Source: Bacillus sp. V3-13 (GTDB lineage Bacteria; Bacillota; Bacilli; Bacillales; Cytobacillaceae). Taken from it: 64,000 bases of DNA. The stretch's first letter is position 1. Each line of letters opens with the position of its first letter. The notes below the pieces were generated by a model. It did no database searches, was not told where the DNA came from, and worked only from the letters and a program-made list of their open reading frames with translations. The translations under genes and the position numbers were made by a program. This document shows, in pieces, positions 10,357-21,028 of the stretch. Where the stretch lies: positions 1 through 64,000 of the forward strand of contig NZ_PGUZ01000017.1 of assembly GCF_002860165.1 (NCBI RefSeq), in the 5' to 3' direction.

Positions 10357-10656
10357 ATGAGAAACATCGGCCATGAATATGATCGGTTTTACAGCCACAT
10401 TAAACCTGCATTGCACAGCAAGCTTGATGAATTTAAACTGCTCGGCTACGAAACGATAACCGAACATGAACTATGGGATTACATGGTTAAAAAGAAATGG
10501 AAAAAAACGAGAGAGGATATTTTAATTCACGAAATTGTTCAGGACATTCTCTCTGTTAAGGTGAATGAGTATATGAGTTTTGCGACGGTTGAAGCATTTA
10601 AACAGGCAGATTTTCATTTCAGCAATGAAGAGGATCGAAGAGAGTTGTTAAAATAG
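10357..10656 (+). CDS. comN: ComN-type post-transcriptional regulator
   Basis: A 99-residue soluble protein of the family first described in B. subtilis as ComN (YrzD), which promotes localisation of comE mRNA and interacts with DivIVA. Length, the central segment HELWDYMVKKKWKK and the position upstream of secDF match. CGGCGAGGAGG precedes the ATG. It is transcribed separately from spoVB, which runs the other way. Confidence 0.85.
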   Translation: MRNIGHEYDRFYSHIKPALHSKLDEFKLLGYETITEHELWDYMVKKKWKKTREDILIHEIVQDILSVKVNEYMSFATVEAFKQADFHFSNEEDRRELLK

Positions 10657-10684
10657 TTAGCATCATTTTATCTTTATACACAAA

Positions 10685-10713
10685 TTGACAGTATTTCTGT
10701 TCTGTTTCATAAT
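10685..10713 (+). promoter_or_regulatory. Sigma-A promoter of secDF
   Basis: A consensus TTGACA (10685-10690), a 17-bp spacer and CATAAT (10708-10713) lie 75 bp before the secDF start. Confidence 0.7.
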
Positions 10714-10788
10714 GAAAAAGGCAGTTTTACCGGATGCCGGATATTCCGGGCAATCCGCTGGTTTATATTTAAGGAGGACATATACGTA

Positions 10789-13053
10789 ATGATAAAGCGC
10801 GGCCGGATCATCGCGTTCTTCCTGCTTGTCCTTGTTCTTGGGACTTTAATGGGTGGAACGACGAATAAAATTATTGACAATATCAAGCTGGGCCTTGATC
10901 TCCAGGGCGGCTTTGAAGTTTTATATGAAGTGAAACCTGCAGAAAAAGGGCAGAAAATTGACAAGGAAATGCTTGTCAGCACGGCTGAAGCGCTTGAACG
11001 AAGGGTGAACGTCCTCGGCGTCAGCGAGCCGAATATTCAAATTGAAGGGGATGACCGAATCCGCGTCCAGCTTGCCGGTGTCGAAGACCAAAATCAGGCG
11101 CGCGAGATTTTGTCCACAGAGGCGAACCTGACTTTCCGTGATTATCAGGATAAGGAAATGATGGACGGAAGCGACCTTGCAGAAGGCGGAGCAAAGCAAA
11201 CCTTCGATAAAGATGGCAGGCCAAGCGTTTCTCTTAAACTTAAAAGCGCAGACAAGTTTAGAGAGGTAACCGAACAAATCGTGGCCAATCAGCCGAATAA
11301 CGTGCTTGTCATTTGGCTTGACTTTGAGGAAGGCAAGGATTCCTACCAGGAAGAAGTCGGGAAAGCGGACCCGAAATTTATCTCCAATCCAGTAGTAAAT
11401 GAGGTATTTAGCCAGGATGAAGTTTCCATTGAAGGTAATTTCACGCTGGAAGAAGCAAATACATTGGCATCCTTGTTGAATGCGGGAGCGCTCCCTGTTG
11501 AATTGGATGAAATTTATTCAACATCTGTCGGTGCGAAGTTTGGCGAGAACGCGATGGATAAGACGGTGATGGCCGGTATTATCGGAGTTGCCATCGTATT
11601 TTTGTTTATGATTTTCTATTACCGTTTTCCCGGTTTTATCGCAACGATTACCTTAACGGTGTATCTGTTCCTGACAGTACTGATTTTTGATTGGATGAAT
11701 GTCGTCTTAACCTTGCCGGGTGTTGCCGCCCTGATCCTCGGTGTCGGGATGGCTGTCGATGCCAATATCATCACTTACGAACGGATCAGGGAAGAAATCA
11801 GAGTTGGCAAATCAATCAAAGCGGCTTTTAAAGCAGGCAATGAAAACTCGTTTGCGGCAGTGACGGATTCCAATATCACAACGCTTTTGGCCGGCGCCGT
11901 GCTCTTCTTTTATGGGACAAGCTCTGTCAAAGGCTTTGCGACAAGCTTAATTATCGGTATTTTGGGAAGCTTTTTTACGAATGTATACTTTTCAAGGCTA
12001 TTGCTCGGGCTTTGGGTGAACAGCGGCTTTTTGGATAAAAAACCAGGCTGGTTCGGCGTCAAGAAAAGCCAAATCAAAGATATCAAAGAAAATTTTGATA
12101 CGCTGGACTTGCCAACAAAATTTGATCGCTTTGATTTTGTAAAGCATCGGAAAAAATTCTTTGTTCTTTCAGGGGTGTTTTTTGCAGTCGGTGTTATTAT
12201 ACTGCTTGTTTTCCGCTTGAATCTCGGCATCGATTTTGCGAGTGGAACAAGAGTGGAAATTCTCGCCGACAAAGCGATCACGACGGAAGAATTACGGAAT
12301 GAACTTGAGGAAATAAATTTTGAAACAAACGATATCGTCATCTCCGGGGATGAAAACAATATCGGGGTTGCCCGCTTTAAAGGCGTGTTAACGAAGGGCG
12401 AAATTGCCGATATGAAGTCTCATTTTTCTGAGCTGTATGGATCTGAACCGAATATCAGCAGCGTGTCGCCGACAATCGGGATCGAATTGGCGAAGAACGC
12501 AGCGATGGCTCTTTTGATTGCCTCAATCGGCATCATTTTATACGTAACGATCCGCTTTGAAATGCCGATGGCTATTTCGGCGGTGATTGCCTTGCTTTAT
12601 GCCGCGTTCTTTACGATACCGGTTTTCAGCTTATTGCGATTGGAAGTTGATCTCACTTTCATTGCGGCCTTGTTGACGATTGTCGGTTATGCCATTAACG
12701 ACACGATCGTTACGTTTGACCGGATGCGGGAAAATATGCAGAAGAAGCGCCGTTTAAAAACCGTTGAAGAAATTGCCGATGTCGTGAATACGAGCACAAG
12801 GCAAACGATGGGGCGCTCGCTTAATACGGTTGGAATGGTCACGATCACGGTAGTGGCGATGTTGATTTTCGGCAGTGAATCGATTCGCAATTTCTCGCTC
12901 GCCTTGCTGGTCGGGCTGATTGCCGGAACGTATTCGTCCATCTTTATCGCCGCCCAGTTGTGGTTTGAGTGGAAAAAGCGGGAATTGAAAAAGAAAGGTG
13001 TTTTAATCACTTATAAGGAAAAAAGAAAAATGAGCGATCAACCGCAAGTGTAA
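10789..13053 (+). CDS. secDF: Protein translocase SecDF (fused SecD and SecF)
   Basis: A 754-residue fusion with 12 predicted membrane helices in two six-helix halves. The SecD half carries LGLDLQGG near residue 35 and the P1 extracytoplasmic domain; its TM4 has GMAVDANIITYERIREE. The SecF half starts near residue 445 and has NDTIVTFDRMREN. The paired acidic and basic residues in these helices drive proton-powered completion of secretion. Fusion of SecD and SecF is the normal form in bacilli. AAGGAGG precedes the ATG. Confidence 0.96.
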   Translation: MIKRGRIIAFFLLVLVLGTLMGGTTNKIIDNIKLGLDLQGGFEVLYEVKPAEKGQKIDKEMLVSTAEALERRVNVLGVSEPNIQIEGDDRIRVQLAGVEDQNQAREILSTEANLTFRDYQDKEMMDGSDLAEGGAKQTFDKDGRPSVSLKLKSADKFREVTEQIVANQPNNVLVIWLDFEEGKDSYQEEVGKADPKFISNPVVNEVFSQDEVSIEGNFTLEEANTLASLLNAGALPVELDEIYSTSVGAKFGENAMDKTVMAGIIGVAIVFLFMIFYYRFPGFIATITLTVYLFLTVLIFDWMNVVLTLPGVAALILGVGMAVDANIITYERIREEIRVGKSIKAAFKAGNENSFAAVTDSNITTLLAGAVLFFYGTSSVKGFATSLIIGILGSFFTNVYFSRLLLGLWVNSGFLDKKPGWFGVKKSQIKDIKENFDTLDLPTKFDRFDFVKHRKKFFVLSGVFFAVGVIILLVFRLNLGIDFASGTRVEILADKAITTEELRNELEEINFETNDIVISGDENNIGVARFKGVLTKGEIADMKSHFSELYGSEPNISSVSPTIGIELAKNAAMALLIASIGIILYVTIRFEMPMAISAVIALLYAAFFTIPVFSLLRLEVDLTFIAALLTIVGYAINDTIVTFDRMRENMQKKRRLKTVEEIADVVNTSTRQTMGRSLNTVGMVTITVVAMLIFGSESIRNFSLALLVGLIAGTYSSIFIAAQLWFEWKKRELKKKGVLITYKEKRKMSDQPQV

Positions 13054-13079
13054 ACCGCAGATTTCTGCGGTTTTTTTTA
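13053..13079 (+). terminator. Terminator after secDF
   Basis: A compact hairpin AACCGCAG / CTGCGGTT with a 4-nt loop and an eight-T run, starting at the secDF stop codon. Confidence 0.9.
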
Positions 13080-13153
13080 ATCGATTCATTAGACATGTTA
13101 CATAACCATATGCAATAATAGGATTATGTAACATCAGTTTAAGGGGTTGGCAT

Positions 13154-13720
13154 ATGGAATATGTTGAGGCTATACGAGATATAAAACAAATCCAGGCGAT
13201 GAAAAAAGTGCTGAAAACGCACTCGCTCCGCGATTATTTGCTGTTTGTACTCGGCATTAACACAGGTATAAAGATTACAGAAATGCTCGATATTAAAGTG
13301 AGCGATGTGGCCGAAAACAATGGAAAGGTCAAAGATTTCATGCTGCTGTTTTGTACGGATAAAAACAAACAGAAGAGAATTTACTTAAATAAAAAAGTAA
13401 AAGCGGCAATCAAAGAGTATTTAGCAGCAGTAAAATTAAATCAAGACGACTATTTATTTAAGTCTTCGAAAACAGAAAAGCCTATATCACGGCAGCAGGC
13501 ATACCGGATCATTAACGATGCCGCAAAGGCGGTGGGGATAACTGCCAAAATAGGCACAAATTCCCTGCGCAAGACATTTGGGTTTCATGCCTATAAACGT
13601 GGAGTCGCCATCTCCCTTTTGCAGGAATATTTCCATCACTCGACACCTGCCGAGACCTTGAAGTATATAGGTGTTTCAAGAGCCGAAAAGATCATGACAG
13701 AGATCGATGTTAACTTGTGA
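13154..13720 (+). CDS. Short tyrosine-recombinase-fold protein with altered active site
   Basis: A 188-residue protein covering the catalytic domain of XerC/D-type recombinases with almost no N-terminal core-binding domain. Conserved landmarks are TGIKITEMLDIKVSDV (where the first catalytic Arg is normally in TGLRxSE and is Lys here), TNSLRKTF (Asn in place of the usual His of HxLR; Arg kept), the His of FHHST and the Tyr of TLKYIGVS. Two residues of the usual R-H-R-H-Y set are therefore changed. GGGGTTGG precedes the ATG. No attachment-site repeats were seen beside it. It may be a chromosomal DNA-binding relative rather than an active integrase. Confidence 0.75.
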   Translation: MEYVEAIRDIKQIQAMKKVLKTHSLRDYLLFVLGINTGIKITEMLDIKVSDVAENNGKVKDFMLLFCTDKNKQKRIYLNKKVKAAIKEYLAAVKLNQDDYLFKSSKTEKPISRQQAYRIINDAAKAVGITAKIGTNSLRKTFGFHAYKRGVAISLLQEYFHHSTPAETLKYIGVSRAEKIMTEIDVNL

Positions 13721-13807
13721 GTTGCAGTACCGTTTATTTTTCGTATAACCCCAATGAGCACCCTGACATGATGTTACACCCGACAAACTATACAAGGAGG
13801 ATTTTTT

Positions 13808-14302
13808 ATGGATATCCGCGAAAGCGAGCTTCCGGGAATCGGGCAAAAGTTTGAAATCATTACGAAAAGCAAGGATAAGGTTGTCATTATTATCCACGAT
13901 GACGGCCGCCGCGAAATTTATCATTTTGATGATAATGATTATGAGGAAAGCATCTCAAGTGTAACTTTTAATGATTCTGAAGCAAGGCAAGTGGCTGCGA
14001 TTTTGGGCGGCATGGTTTATAAGCCGCAAGCGCTTGAAACGGTTGAGATGGCATTTGCGGGGTTGGTGATCGAGTGGTTTAAGGTTGAACCGAATGCGCC
14101 GATCGTCAATCAAACGATTGGAGGCCTTGATGTTCGAAATCAATATGGGGTCACGATCATTGCAATCATGAAAAAAAGTTTGCGCAAAGTGATCAGTCCA
14201 GGGCCCGATACGCTGATTGAAGCAGGGGATACTCTAGTTATTTCAGGAGAAAGAAGTGAGCTGAAGAGCTTGATCAAAGAAATGCTGACAAGTGAGGGGT
14301 GA
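13808..14302 (+). CDS. yrvC: TrkA-C domain regulatory subunit of a cation antiporter (KhtT-like YrvC)
   Basis: A 164-residue soluble protein. The N-terminal half (IRESELPGIGQKFEI) resembles KhtT, and the C-terminal half (about 75-160) is a TrkA-C/RCK-C nucleotide- or ion-sensing domain (MAFAGLVIEWFKV, then LRKVISPGPDTLIEAGDTLVI). KhtT controls the K+/H+ antiporter KhtU. The antiporter gene follows 10 bp downstream. ACAAGGAGG precedes the ATG. Confidence 0.85.
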   Translation: MDIRESELPGIGQKFEIITKSKDKVVIIIHDDGRREIYHFDDNDYEESISSVTFNDSEARQVAAILGGMVYKPQALETVEMAFAGLVIEWFKVEPNAPIVNQTIGGLDVRNQYGVTIIAIMKKSLRKVISPGPDTLIEAGDTLVISGERSELKSLIKEMLTSEG

Positions 14303-14312
14303 GACGGTATAG

Positions 14313-15533
14313 ATGGATCATTTAGTGTTTGAAGTTGGTACAGCATTGGTCCTTGTGGCTTTGGCAGCGATTCTCGCCGGCAAGCTAAGATTCTCTATCA
14401 TCCCTTTTTTGATCGTTCTTGGAATGATCGTCGGGCCGCACGCTCCTAAAATCGGGATTATAGATTTAACATTCATAGAGAGCCGGGAAATGATCGAATT
14501 CCTCGGCCGAATCGGCGTTTTGTTTTTACTGTTTTATTTAGGCCTTGAGTTTTCAATCGGAAAATTGATTAAGTCGGGAAGATCGATTGTTACCGGCGGG
14601 ACTATTTATATCCTGATCAACTTCAGTTTGGGGTTGCTATACGCCTATTTAATGGGCTTTCCGACTCTTGAAGTGTTAATTATGGCCGGTATCGTAACGA
14701 TCTCTTCAAGTGCGATTGTCGCAAAAGTCCTTGTCGATCTGAGGAGAACGGGTAATTCTGAAACCGAATTGATTCTCGGAATCATCATGTTTGAGGATAT
14801 TTTTCTCGCCGTTTATCTTTCCGTTGTCTCAGGGCTTGTTCTCGGCGGTTCAAGCTCTTTCGCAGATGCACTAACCTCGATTCTGATTGCCCTCGGTTAC
14901 ATGCTGTTATTTTTCATCGTTGCCAGAAAAGCGACACCACTTTTGAACCGGCTGCTCAATATTGCTTCAGATGAAATCTTCATCATTGTCATCTTTGCCG
15001 CGCTGTTTTTCATCGCCGGATTTTCGGAGACAATTCATGTTGCGGAAGCGATCGGAGCCCTGCTTCTTGGACTCGTTTTATCAGAAACAGAGCACAGCAA
15101 GCGGATTGAGCACTTGGTTATTCCTTTCAGAGATTTTTTCGGTGCGATCTTTTTCTTCAGCTTTGGCTTGAATATTGACCCGTTTTCCCTCGGCGGAGCT
15201 GTGTGGCTCGCGCTCGGTGCTGTTATTTTGACGATCGTCGGCAATTTTGTTGCAGGAATGATTGCGGGGCGGCGTGCCGGTTTATCCTATAAAGCATCCT
15301 CCAATATCGGGCTGACGATTGTTTCGCGCGGAGAATTTTCGATCATTGTTGCCAATATTGGGATTGCGGGCGGATTAATGCCGATTTTAAAGCCATTTTC
15401 AGCTTTGTATGTGCTAATACTGGCGATTTTAGGACCGCTCCTTACAAGAGAATCAAAAACTATCTACAGATTTTTGGATAAAATATTCAAGTGGAGCAAC
15501 AGGCCAAAAAAAGTGACAGTCCCAGCTGAATAA
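14313..15533 (+). CDS. yrvD: CPA2-family monovalent cation/H+ antiporter (KhtU-like YrvD)
   Basis: A 406-residue protein with 11-13 predicted membrane helices. It carries the Na_H_Exchanger landmarks FLLFYLGLEFSIGKL, SSSAIVAKVLVDL and ILGIIMFEDIFLAV (the acidic pair in the transport path), then FFFSFGLNIDP. It lacks a C-terminal TrkA-N domain, consistent with regulation supplied in trans by YrvC upstream. It probably exports K+ or another monovalent cation in exchange for protons at the plasma membrane. Confidence 0.85.
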   Translation: MDHLVFEVGTALVLVALAAILAGKLRFSIIPFLIVLGMIVGPHAPKIGIIDLTFIESREMIEFLGRIGVLFLLFYLGLEFSIGKLIKSGRSIVTGGTIYILINFSLGLLYAYLMGFPTLEVLIMAGIVTISSSAIVAKVLVDLRRTGNSETELILGIIMFEDIFLAVYLSVVSGLVLGGSSSFADALTSILIALGYMLLFFIVARKATPLLNRLLNIASDEIFIIVIFAALFFIAGFSETIHVAEAIGALLLGLVLSETEHSKRIEHLVIPFRDFFGAIFFFSFGLNIDPFSLGGAVWLALGAVILTIVGNFVAGMIAGRRAGLSYKASSNIGLTIVSRGEFSIIVANIGIAGGLMPILKPFSALYVLILAILGPLLTRESKTIYRFLDKIFKWSNRPKKVTVPAE

Positions 15534-15535
15534 GC

Positions 15536-15573
15536 AAAAAAATAACGTACCGTTAACGGTACGTTATTTTTTT
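15536..15573. terminator. Perfect palindromic terminator after yrvD
   Basis: The arms AAATAACGTACCG and CGGTACGTTATTT meet almost without a loop (TTAA at the centre) and are flanked by A and T runs, so it can work on both strands. Confidence 0.85.
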
Positions 15574-15685
15574 GGGGAAGGGTTGCATCTGGAACTGGCT
15601 TTAATGAGCAGAAGCGCGATATTCGATCTTTGATTGAATTCACCATTCAAGCTCTAGTATAATAGTAAAGTTGAGGAGGGAACGT

Positions 15686-18052
15686 ATGCTAAAGTCAAAA
15701 AAACGCTGGATTGTTCAACAGTCCGACCGGGAAAAATCAGAAGCAATCGCAAAAGAACTGAACATTACTCCTCTTGTAGCATCTTTGCTTATCAATCGCG
15801 GACTCGATACCATGGAAGCGGCACGGTCTTTTTTATTTGATAAAGAACAGCAATTTCATGATCCATTTTTGCTTAAAGATATGGATAAAGCAGTACGGCG
15901 AATTCAAGAGGCGATTGGCAACAAAGAGCCGATCTTGATTTTTGGTGATTATGATGCTGATGGAGTGAGCAGCACCGCGGTCATGATGAAAACACTGGTT
16001 GAGTTGGGAGCCAATGTTGAATTTTACATACCTAATCGTTTTACAGAAGGATATGGCCCGAATGAACAGGCCTTTAGAAAAGCTGCAGAAAGAGGATTTG
16101 CGCTAATCATCACGGTCGATACGGGAATTTCAGCCCTCGATGAAGCAAAAGTTGCGGCCGGGCTTGGCGTTGACCTCATTATTACAGATCACCATGAACC
16201 AGGTCCGGAATTGCCGCAAGCTCTTGCAATCATTCACCCGAAACTGGAAGACAGCCTGTATCCATTTCGGGAACTGGCGGGGGTGGGAGTTGCTTTAAAG
16301 CTTTCCCACGCTCTTTATGGGAGAGTGCCTGAGCATTTGCTTGAATTTGCCGCGATCGGCACGATTGCCGATCTTGTTTCATTACAAGGAGAAAACAGGC
16401 TGATTGCCAGGCAAGGAATTCAACGATTGAGCATCACGAAAAATAAAGGGCTGCAAGCCTTATTTAAAGTGACGGGTGCCGATCCCGCCGCCATTACCGA
16501 AGAAACCGTCGGCTTTCTGATTGCACCGCGAATCAATGCAGCCGGAAGATTAATAGACGCTGATCCTGCCGTCAAGCTGCTTTTGACCGATGACGAGCTT
16601 GAAGCAGCCGCATTGGCAGAGGAAATTGATGAACTGAATAAACAGCGGCAAGCTCTTGTTAACTCCATCGCCGAAGAAGCAATCAGGGAAGTGGAAGAAC
16701 ACTTTCCTGCCGATGAAAATCCAATGCTTGTCATTGGCAAGGAGGGATGGAATGCCGGCGTCATTGGCATTGTTGCCTCCCGGCTTGTTGAAAAATTTTA
16801 CCGGCCGGTCATTGTGTTCAGTTTTGACAAAGAGAAAGGCGAAGCGAAGGGTTCAGCCCGGAGCATCCCTGGATTTGATCTGTATAAAAATCTCTCGCTC
16901 TGCAAGGATATTCTTCCGCATTTTGGCGGCCACCCGATGGCAGCGGGGATGACGCTGCAGCTTGAAAATGTGGACGAGCTCCGCTCCCGTCTGAATGACC
17001 TTGCCGGGAAACAGCTAAGCAAAGACGATTTTATTCCGGCCGTCCACCTCGATGCAAAAATCGAACTGAGTGAGATCCATTTGTCCTCAGTGATGGAGCT
17101 GCAAATGCTCGCTCCATATGGAACCGATAATCCAAAGCCGAAAGTGCTCGTTGAAAATGCCGCAATCAGCAGCATGCGAAAAATCGGCTCCAACCAGGAC
17201 CACCTGAAAATGACTCTTGAAGACAACGGGGCTGAATTGGACGGAATCGGGTTTGGGCTGGGCCATTTATATGAACATATTTCGCCTGCAACAAAACTGT
17301 CGGTGATCGGAGAACTGTCGATTAATGAATGGAATAATATCCGCAAACCGCAAATCTTTTTACATGACTTGTCGGTCTCCGCTTGGCAGCTGTTTGATCT
17401 GCGTGGGTTAAAGCGCTATGACAAGCTCGCGGAGCTGATTCCGGCCGCAAACTTGAAAGCAATTGTTTTTCATGAAGCGAACAGAGAAAAATTTGCGGGC
17501 ATCTTTAACAGGGAAATGATCTGTATTTCTTCTGAAGAGGATGCGGCCCAATTGGATATCGATGATTGCAGCGTGCTGATCGTTGATCTTCCGCCGGCAA
17601 AAGAATGGCTGGCGCGGCTCGTTGCCGGTAAGCGGCCGGCACGAATATACGTTCATTTTTATAAAGAGGGCAGCGAGTTTTTTAGTACCGTGCCAACAAG
17701 GGAGCATTTTAAGTGGTATTATGCATTCCTTGCAAAAAAGTCTCCATTCGATTTAAATCGCCTCGGTGACGCCCTTGCAAAGAACAGGGGCTGGACGAAA
17801 GAAACGATCGATTTTATGTCACAGGTGTTTTTTGAATTGGATTTTGTTACAATAAACAATGGATTTATTTCCTTGAATAAATCGATAAAAAAGCGTGATT
17901 TAACGGATTCTAAAACCTATCAAGCAAAACTGGAACAATATACTCTTGAGAATGATTTGCTTTATTCGCCGTTTCAGCACTTAAAAGGCTGGTTCGACCA
18001 ATACGTTAAAGGGTCGGTTAAACATGAGGAGGCAATAAAAGAATGGATTTAA
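15686..18052 (+). CDS. recJ: Single-stranded-DNA-specific exonuclease RecJ
   Basis: A 788-residue DHH-family nuclease. Metal-binding motifs seen are [13 protein letters not shown] (motif I), [10 protein letters not shown] (motif III), the DHHA1 core GGHPMAAGM, and a C-terminal Bacillus-specific extension. RecJ degrades 5'-ended single strands in recombination and mismatch repair. The ATG at 15686 was chosen because GGAGGG lies just upstream; the TTG at 15671 is inside the ribosome site. It overlaps apt by 10 bp. Confidence 0.95.
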   Translation: MLKSKKRWIVQQSDREKSEAIAKELNITPLVASLLINRGLDTMEAARSFLFDKEQQFHDPFLLKDMDKAVRRIQEAIGNKEPILIFGDYDADGVSSTAVMMKTLVELGANVEFYIPNRFTEGYGPNEQAFRKAAERGFALIITVDTGISALDEAKVAAGLGVDLIITDHHEPGPELPQALAIIHPKLEDSLYPFRELAGVGVALKLSHALYGRVPEHLLEFAAIGTIADLVSLQGENRLIARQGIQRLSITKNKGLQALFKVTGADPAAITEETVGFLIAPRINAAGRLIDADPAVKLLLTDDELEAAALAEEIDELNKQRQALVNSIAEEAIREVEEHFPADENPMLVIGKEGWNAGVIGIVASRLVEKFYRPVIVFSFDKEKGEAKGSARSIPGFDLYKNLSLCKDILPHFGGHPMAAGMTLQLENVDELRSRLNDLAGKQLSKDDFIPAVHLDAKIELSEIHLSSVMELQMLAPYGTDNPKPKVLVENAAISSMRKIGSNQDHLKMTLEDNGAELDGIGFGLGHLYEHISPATKLSVIGELSINEWNNIRKPQIFLHDLSVSAWQLFDLRGLKRYDKLAELIPAANLKAIVFHEANREKFAGIFNREMICISSEEDAAQLDIDDCSVLIVDLPPAKEWLARLVAGKRPARIYVHFYKEGSEFFSTVPTREHFKWYYAFLAKKSPFDLNRLGDALAKNRGWTKETIDFMSQVFFELDFVTINNGFISLNKSIKKRDLTDSKTYQAKLEQYTLENDLLYSPFQHLKGWFDQYVKGSVKHEEAIKEWI

Positions 18053-18555
18053 AACAATTTGTAACGATCGTTCCCGACTGGCCAAAACCGGGAATTAAAT
18101 TTAAAGACATCACTACATTGATGGACAACGGCCAGGCATATAAATATGCAACAGACCAAATCGTTGCCTATGCACGGGAAAGAAAAATAGATTTAGTGGT
18201 CGGGCCAGAGGCGCGAGGCTTTATTATCGGCTGCCCGGTGGCGTATTCTCTTGGAGTAGGTTTTGCTCCTGTCAGAAAAGAAGGGAAGCTGCCGCGTGAA
18301 ACGGTCAAAGTTGATTATGGCCTTGAGTATGGGAAAGATGTACTGACGATTCATAAGGATGCGATCAAGCCGGGGCAGCGGGTCTTGATTACCGATGACC
18401 TGCTCGCAACCGGGGGAACGATAGAAGCGACGATTAAATTGGTCGAGCAACTTGGCGGAATTGTCGCCGGGATCGCCTTTTTAATCGAATTAACCTATCT
18501 GGACGGCCGCAGCAAACTGGATGGCTATGATATTTTAACGTTAATGCAATTTTAA
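18043..18555 (+). CDS. apt: Adenine phosphoribosyltransferase
   Basis: A 170-residue enzyme that salvages adenine to AMP using PRPP. The PRPP loop [13 protein letters not shown] (about 116-128), the N-terminal [15 protein letters not shown] and [10 protein letters not shown] are intact. GGAGG lies 9 nt before the ATG, inside the 3' end of recJ. The recJ-apt overlap indicates co-transcription. In B. subtilis relA lies next to these genes, as here. Confidence 0.96.
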   Translation: MDLKQFVTIVPDWPKPGIKFKDITTLMDNGQAYKYATDQIVAYARERKIDLVVGPEARGFIIGCPVAYSLGVGFAPVRKEGKLPRETVKVDYGLEYGKDVLTIHKDAIKPGQRVLITDDLLATGGTIEATIKLVEQLGGIVAGIAFLIELTYLDGRSKLDGYDILTLMQF

Positions 18556-18565
18556 AGATGATAGG

Positions 18566-18597
18566 AGAGAGCACTTGTTCGAAGGTGCTCTTTTTTA
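18566..18597 (+). terminator. Terminator after apt
   Basis: A hairpin AGAGCAC / GTGCTCT followed by TTTTT. It separates recJ-apt from relA. Confidence 0.8.
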
Positions 18598-18821
18598 TTA
18601 ATCGGAAGCCTTACAATTTGACCAAATTCGACATTTTTTTTGTTTTCCAGAAAAAATAAACTCCTTTCCCTTTACATCTTCTCCTTTTTTTTTAATAATA
18701 GTAACAATCATTCTAAATATTGTCTCAGGTGATTAAAGCAGGGAGATTGCAAGTCTCCTTCATATAGATAAAACAGCTTCTAAAGAGAGAAGCAATATAA
18801 CGGGGAAATAAAGGTGATCCT

Positions 18822-21017
18822 ATGGCGAATGATCAAGTGTTAACCGCCGAACAAGTCATCGACCGAACAGCACAATATTTGAATGGCGAGCACGTTAACC
18901 TGGTTCGAAAAGCATATGAATTTGCCAGGAGTGCCCATTCGGAGCAATACAGAAAATCAGGTGAGCCGTACATTATCCATCCTATCCAGGTTGCCGGGAT
19001 TCTGGCTGATTTGGAGATGGATCCTGCGACAGTCGCAGCCGGTTTTCTTCATGATGTTGTCGAAGACACTGACATATCGTTTGAGGACATAAAAGAAGCT
19101 TTTAACGATGAAGTGGCAATGCTTGTTGATGGTGTAACGAAACTCGGTAAAATTAAGTATAAATCGCATGAAGAGCAGCAAGCCGAAAATCATCGGAAAA
19201 TGTTTGTGGCGATGGCCCAGGATATTCGGGTCATTTTGATAAAGCTCGCAGACCGGCTCCACAACATGCGGACTTTAAAGCACCTGCCTGCTGAAAAGCA
19301 AAGGCGGATTTCGAATGAAACGCTTGAAATTTTTGCTCCGCTGGCGCACAGGCTCGGGATTTCGAAAATTAAATGGGAGCTTGAAGACACAGCCTTAAGA
19401 TATTTAAATCCGCAGCAGTACTACCGCATAGTCAATCTGATGAAGAAAAAACGGGCGGAGCGGGAGCAGTATCTTGATGAAGTAATCGGCGAAGTGCGTG
19501 AGCGGATGAGCGAAGTGTCAATAAAAGCCGAAATTTCCGGCAGGCCAAAGCATATTTACAGCATTTATCGCAAAATGGCATTGCAAAATAAACAGTTTAA
19601 TGAAATCTATGACTTGCTTGCCGTGCGAATTGTCGTAAACAGCATCAAGGACTGCTATGCGGTGCTTGGGATTATCCATACATGCTGGAAGCCGATGCCC
19701 GGCCGCTTTAAAGACTATATTGCGATGCCAAAGCCGAATATGTACCAGTCCCTGCATACAACCGTGATCGGTCCAAAGGGCGATCCGCTCGAGGTGCAAA
19801 TCCGGACGTTTGAAATGCATCGAATTGCCGAATTCGGGGTGGCGGCCCACTGGGCATACAAAGAAGGTAAATCAGCGGGTGACAGTTCTACCTTTGAAGA
19901 TAAGCTAACATGGTTCAGGGAGATACTGGAATTCCAAAATGATACAGCGAATGCCGAAGAATTCATGGAATCGCTGAAAATCGATCTGTTTTCCGATATG
20001 GTCTTTGTTTTTACGCCAAAAGGGGACGTTATTGAGCTTCCGCACGGTTCGGTGCCGATTGATTTTGCCTATCGGATCCACTCGGAGATCGGCAATAAAA
20101 CGATTGGCGCAAAAATCAACGGGAAAATGGTCACGCTCGATTATAAGCTGAAGACCGGGGACATTATTGAAATCCTGACATCGAAGCACTCCTATGGTCC
20201 TAGCCAGGACTGGTTAAAGCTGGCCCAAACCTCGCAGGCAAAAAATAAAATCAGGCAATTTTTCAAAAAGCAGCGTAAAGACGAAAATTTTGAAAAAGGC
20301 AAAGAGCTTGTTGAAAAAGAAATCCGCAATATGGATTTCGATTTAAAAGAAATTTTGACGCCGGATAATGTGAAGCGGGTTGTTGAAAAATTCAACTTCA
20401 CGAACGAAGAGGATATGTATGCAGCGGTTGGCTACAACGGGATTACGGCCTTGCAGGTTGCCAACCGCCTGACGGAGAAATCACGGCGCCAGCGGGATCG
20501 GGAGCAGGAAACGAATATTTCCGATGCGGTTACCGAATTAAAATCGTTTCCGTCCGTCAAGAAACGCGAGTCAGGCGTTCGTGTCTCGGGCATTGATAAC
20601 CTGTTAATCCGCCTGTCCCGTTGCTGCAACCCGGTTCCCGGGGATGAAATTGTCGGCTTTATTACTAAGGGCCGCGGCGTGTCTGTCCACCGCGCCGATT
20701 GTACCAATATCAATTCAGGAGATGCCCAGGCCCGGCTGATCCCAGTGGAATGGGAAACGGGCTTAAATGACCGCAAGGAATATAATGTTGAGATTGAGAT
20801 CAGCGGATATGATCGCCGGGGGCTGCTCAATGAGGTGCTCCAGGCGGTCAATGAAACGAAAACGAATATTTCAGCTGTTTCCGGAAAGTCCGACCGCAAC
20901 AAAGTGGCAACGATCTTGATGTCAATTGCGATTCACAATGTCAGCCACCTGCAAAAGGTAGTCGACCGGATTAAGCAAATTCCTGACATTTATTCTGTTC
21001 GCAGGATCATGAACTAA
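18822..21017 (+). CDS. relA: Bifunctional (p)ppGpp synthetase/hydrolase Rel
   Basis: A 731-residue stringent-response enzyme. Domains in order: HD hydrolase (about 30-160, with HDVVEDT at 77-83), synthetase (about 230-350, with [13 protein letters not shown]), TGS (about 400-460), a helical/zinc-finger region with [14 protein letters not shown], and C-terminal ACT (about 655-731). The intact HD motif indicates hydrolysis as well as synthesis, the normal form of Firmicute Rel. The 224-bp leader contains two short hairpins (18742-18758 and 18776-18793). Confidence 0.97.
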   Translation: MANDQVLTAEQVIDRTAQYLNGEHVNLVRKAYEFARSAHSEQYRKSGEPYIIHPIQVAGILADLEMDPATVAAGFLHDVVEDTDISFEDIKEAFNDEVAMLVDGVTKLGKIKYKSHEEQQAENHRKMFVAMAQDIRVILIKLADRLHNMRTLKHLPAEKQRRISNETLEIFAPLAHRLGISKIKWELEDTALRYLNPQQYYRIVNLMKKKRAEREQYLDEVIGEVRERMSEVSIKAEISGRPKHIYSIYRKMALQNKQFNEIYDLLAVRIVVNSIKDCYAVLGIIHTCWKPMPGRFKDYIAMPKPNMYQSLHTTVIGPKGDPLEVQIRTFEMHRIAEFGVAAHWAYKEGKSAGDSSTFEDKLTWFREILEFQNDTANAEEFMESLKIDLFSDMVFVFTPKGDVIELPHGSVPIDFAYRIHSEIGNKTIGAKINGKMVTLDYKLKTGDIIEILTSKHSYGPSQDWLKLAQTSQAKNKIRQFFKKQRKDENFEKGKELVEKEIRNMDFDLKEILTPDNVKRVVEKFNFTNEEDMYAAVGYNGITALQVANRLTEKSRRQRDREQETNISDAVTELKSFPSVKKRESGVRVSGIDNLLIRLSRCCNPVPGDEIVGFITKGRGVSVHRADCTNINSGDAQARLIPVEWETGLNDRKEYNVEIEISGYDRRGLLNEVLQAVNETKTNISAVSGKSDRNKVATILMSIAIHNVSHLQKVVDRIKQIPDIYSVRRIMN

Positions 21018-21028
21018 GGAGAAAAACA

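Noticed and set aside
13080-13153. Attachment site beside the recombinase-like gene
   Set aside because: No direct repeat or tRNA end is found on either side, so there is no support for an integrated element.
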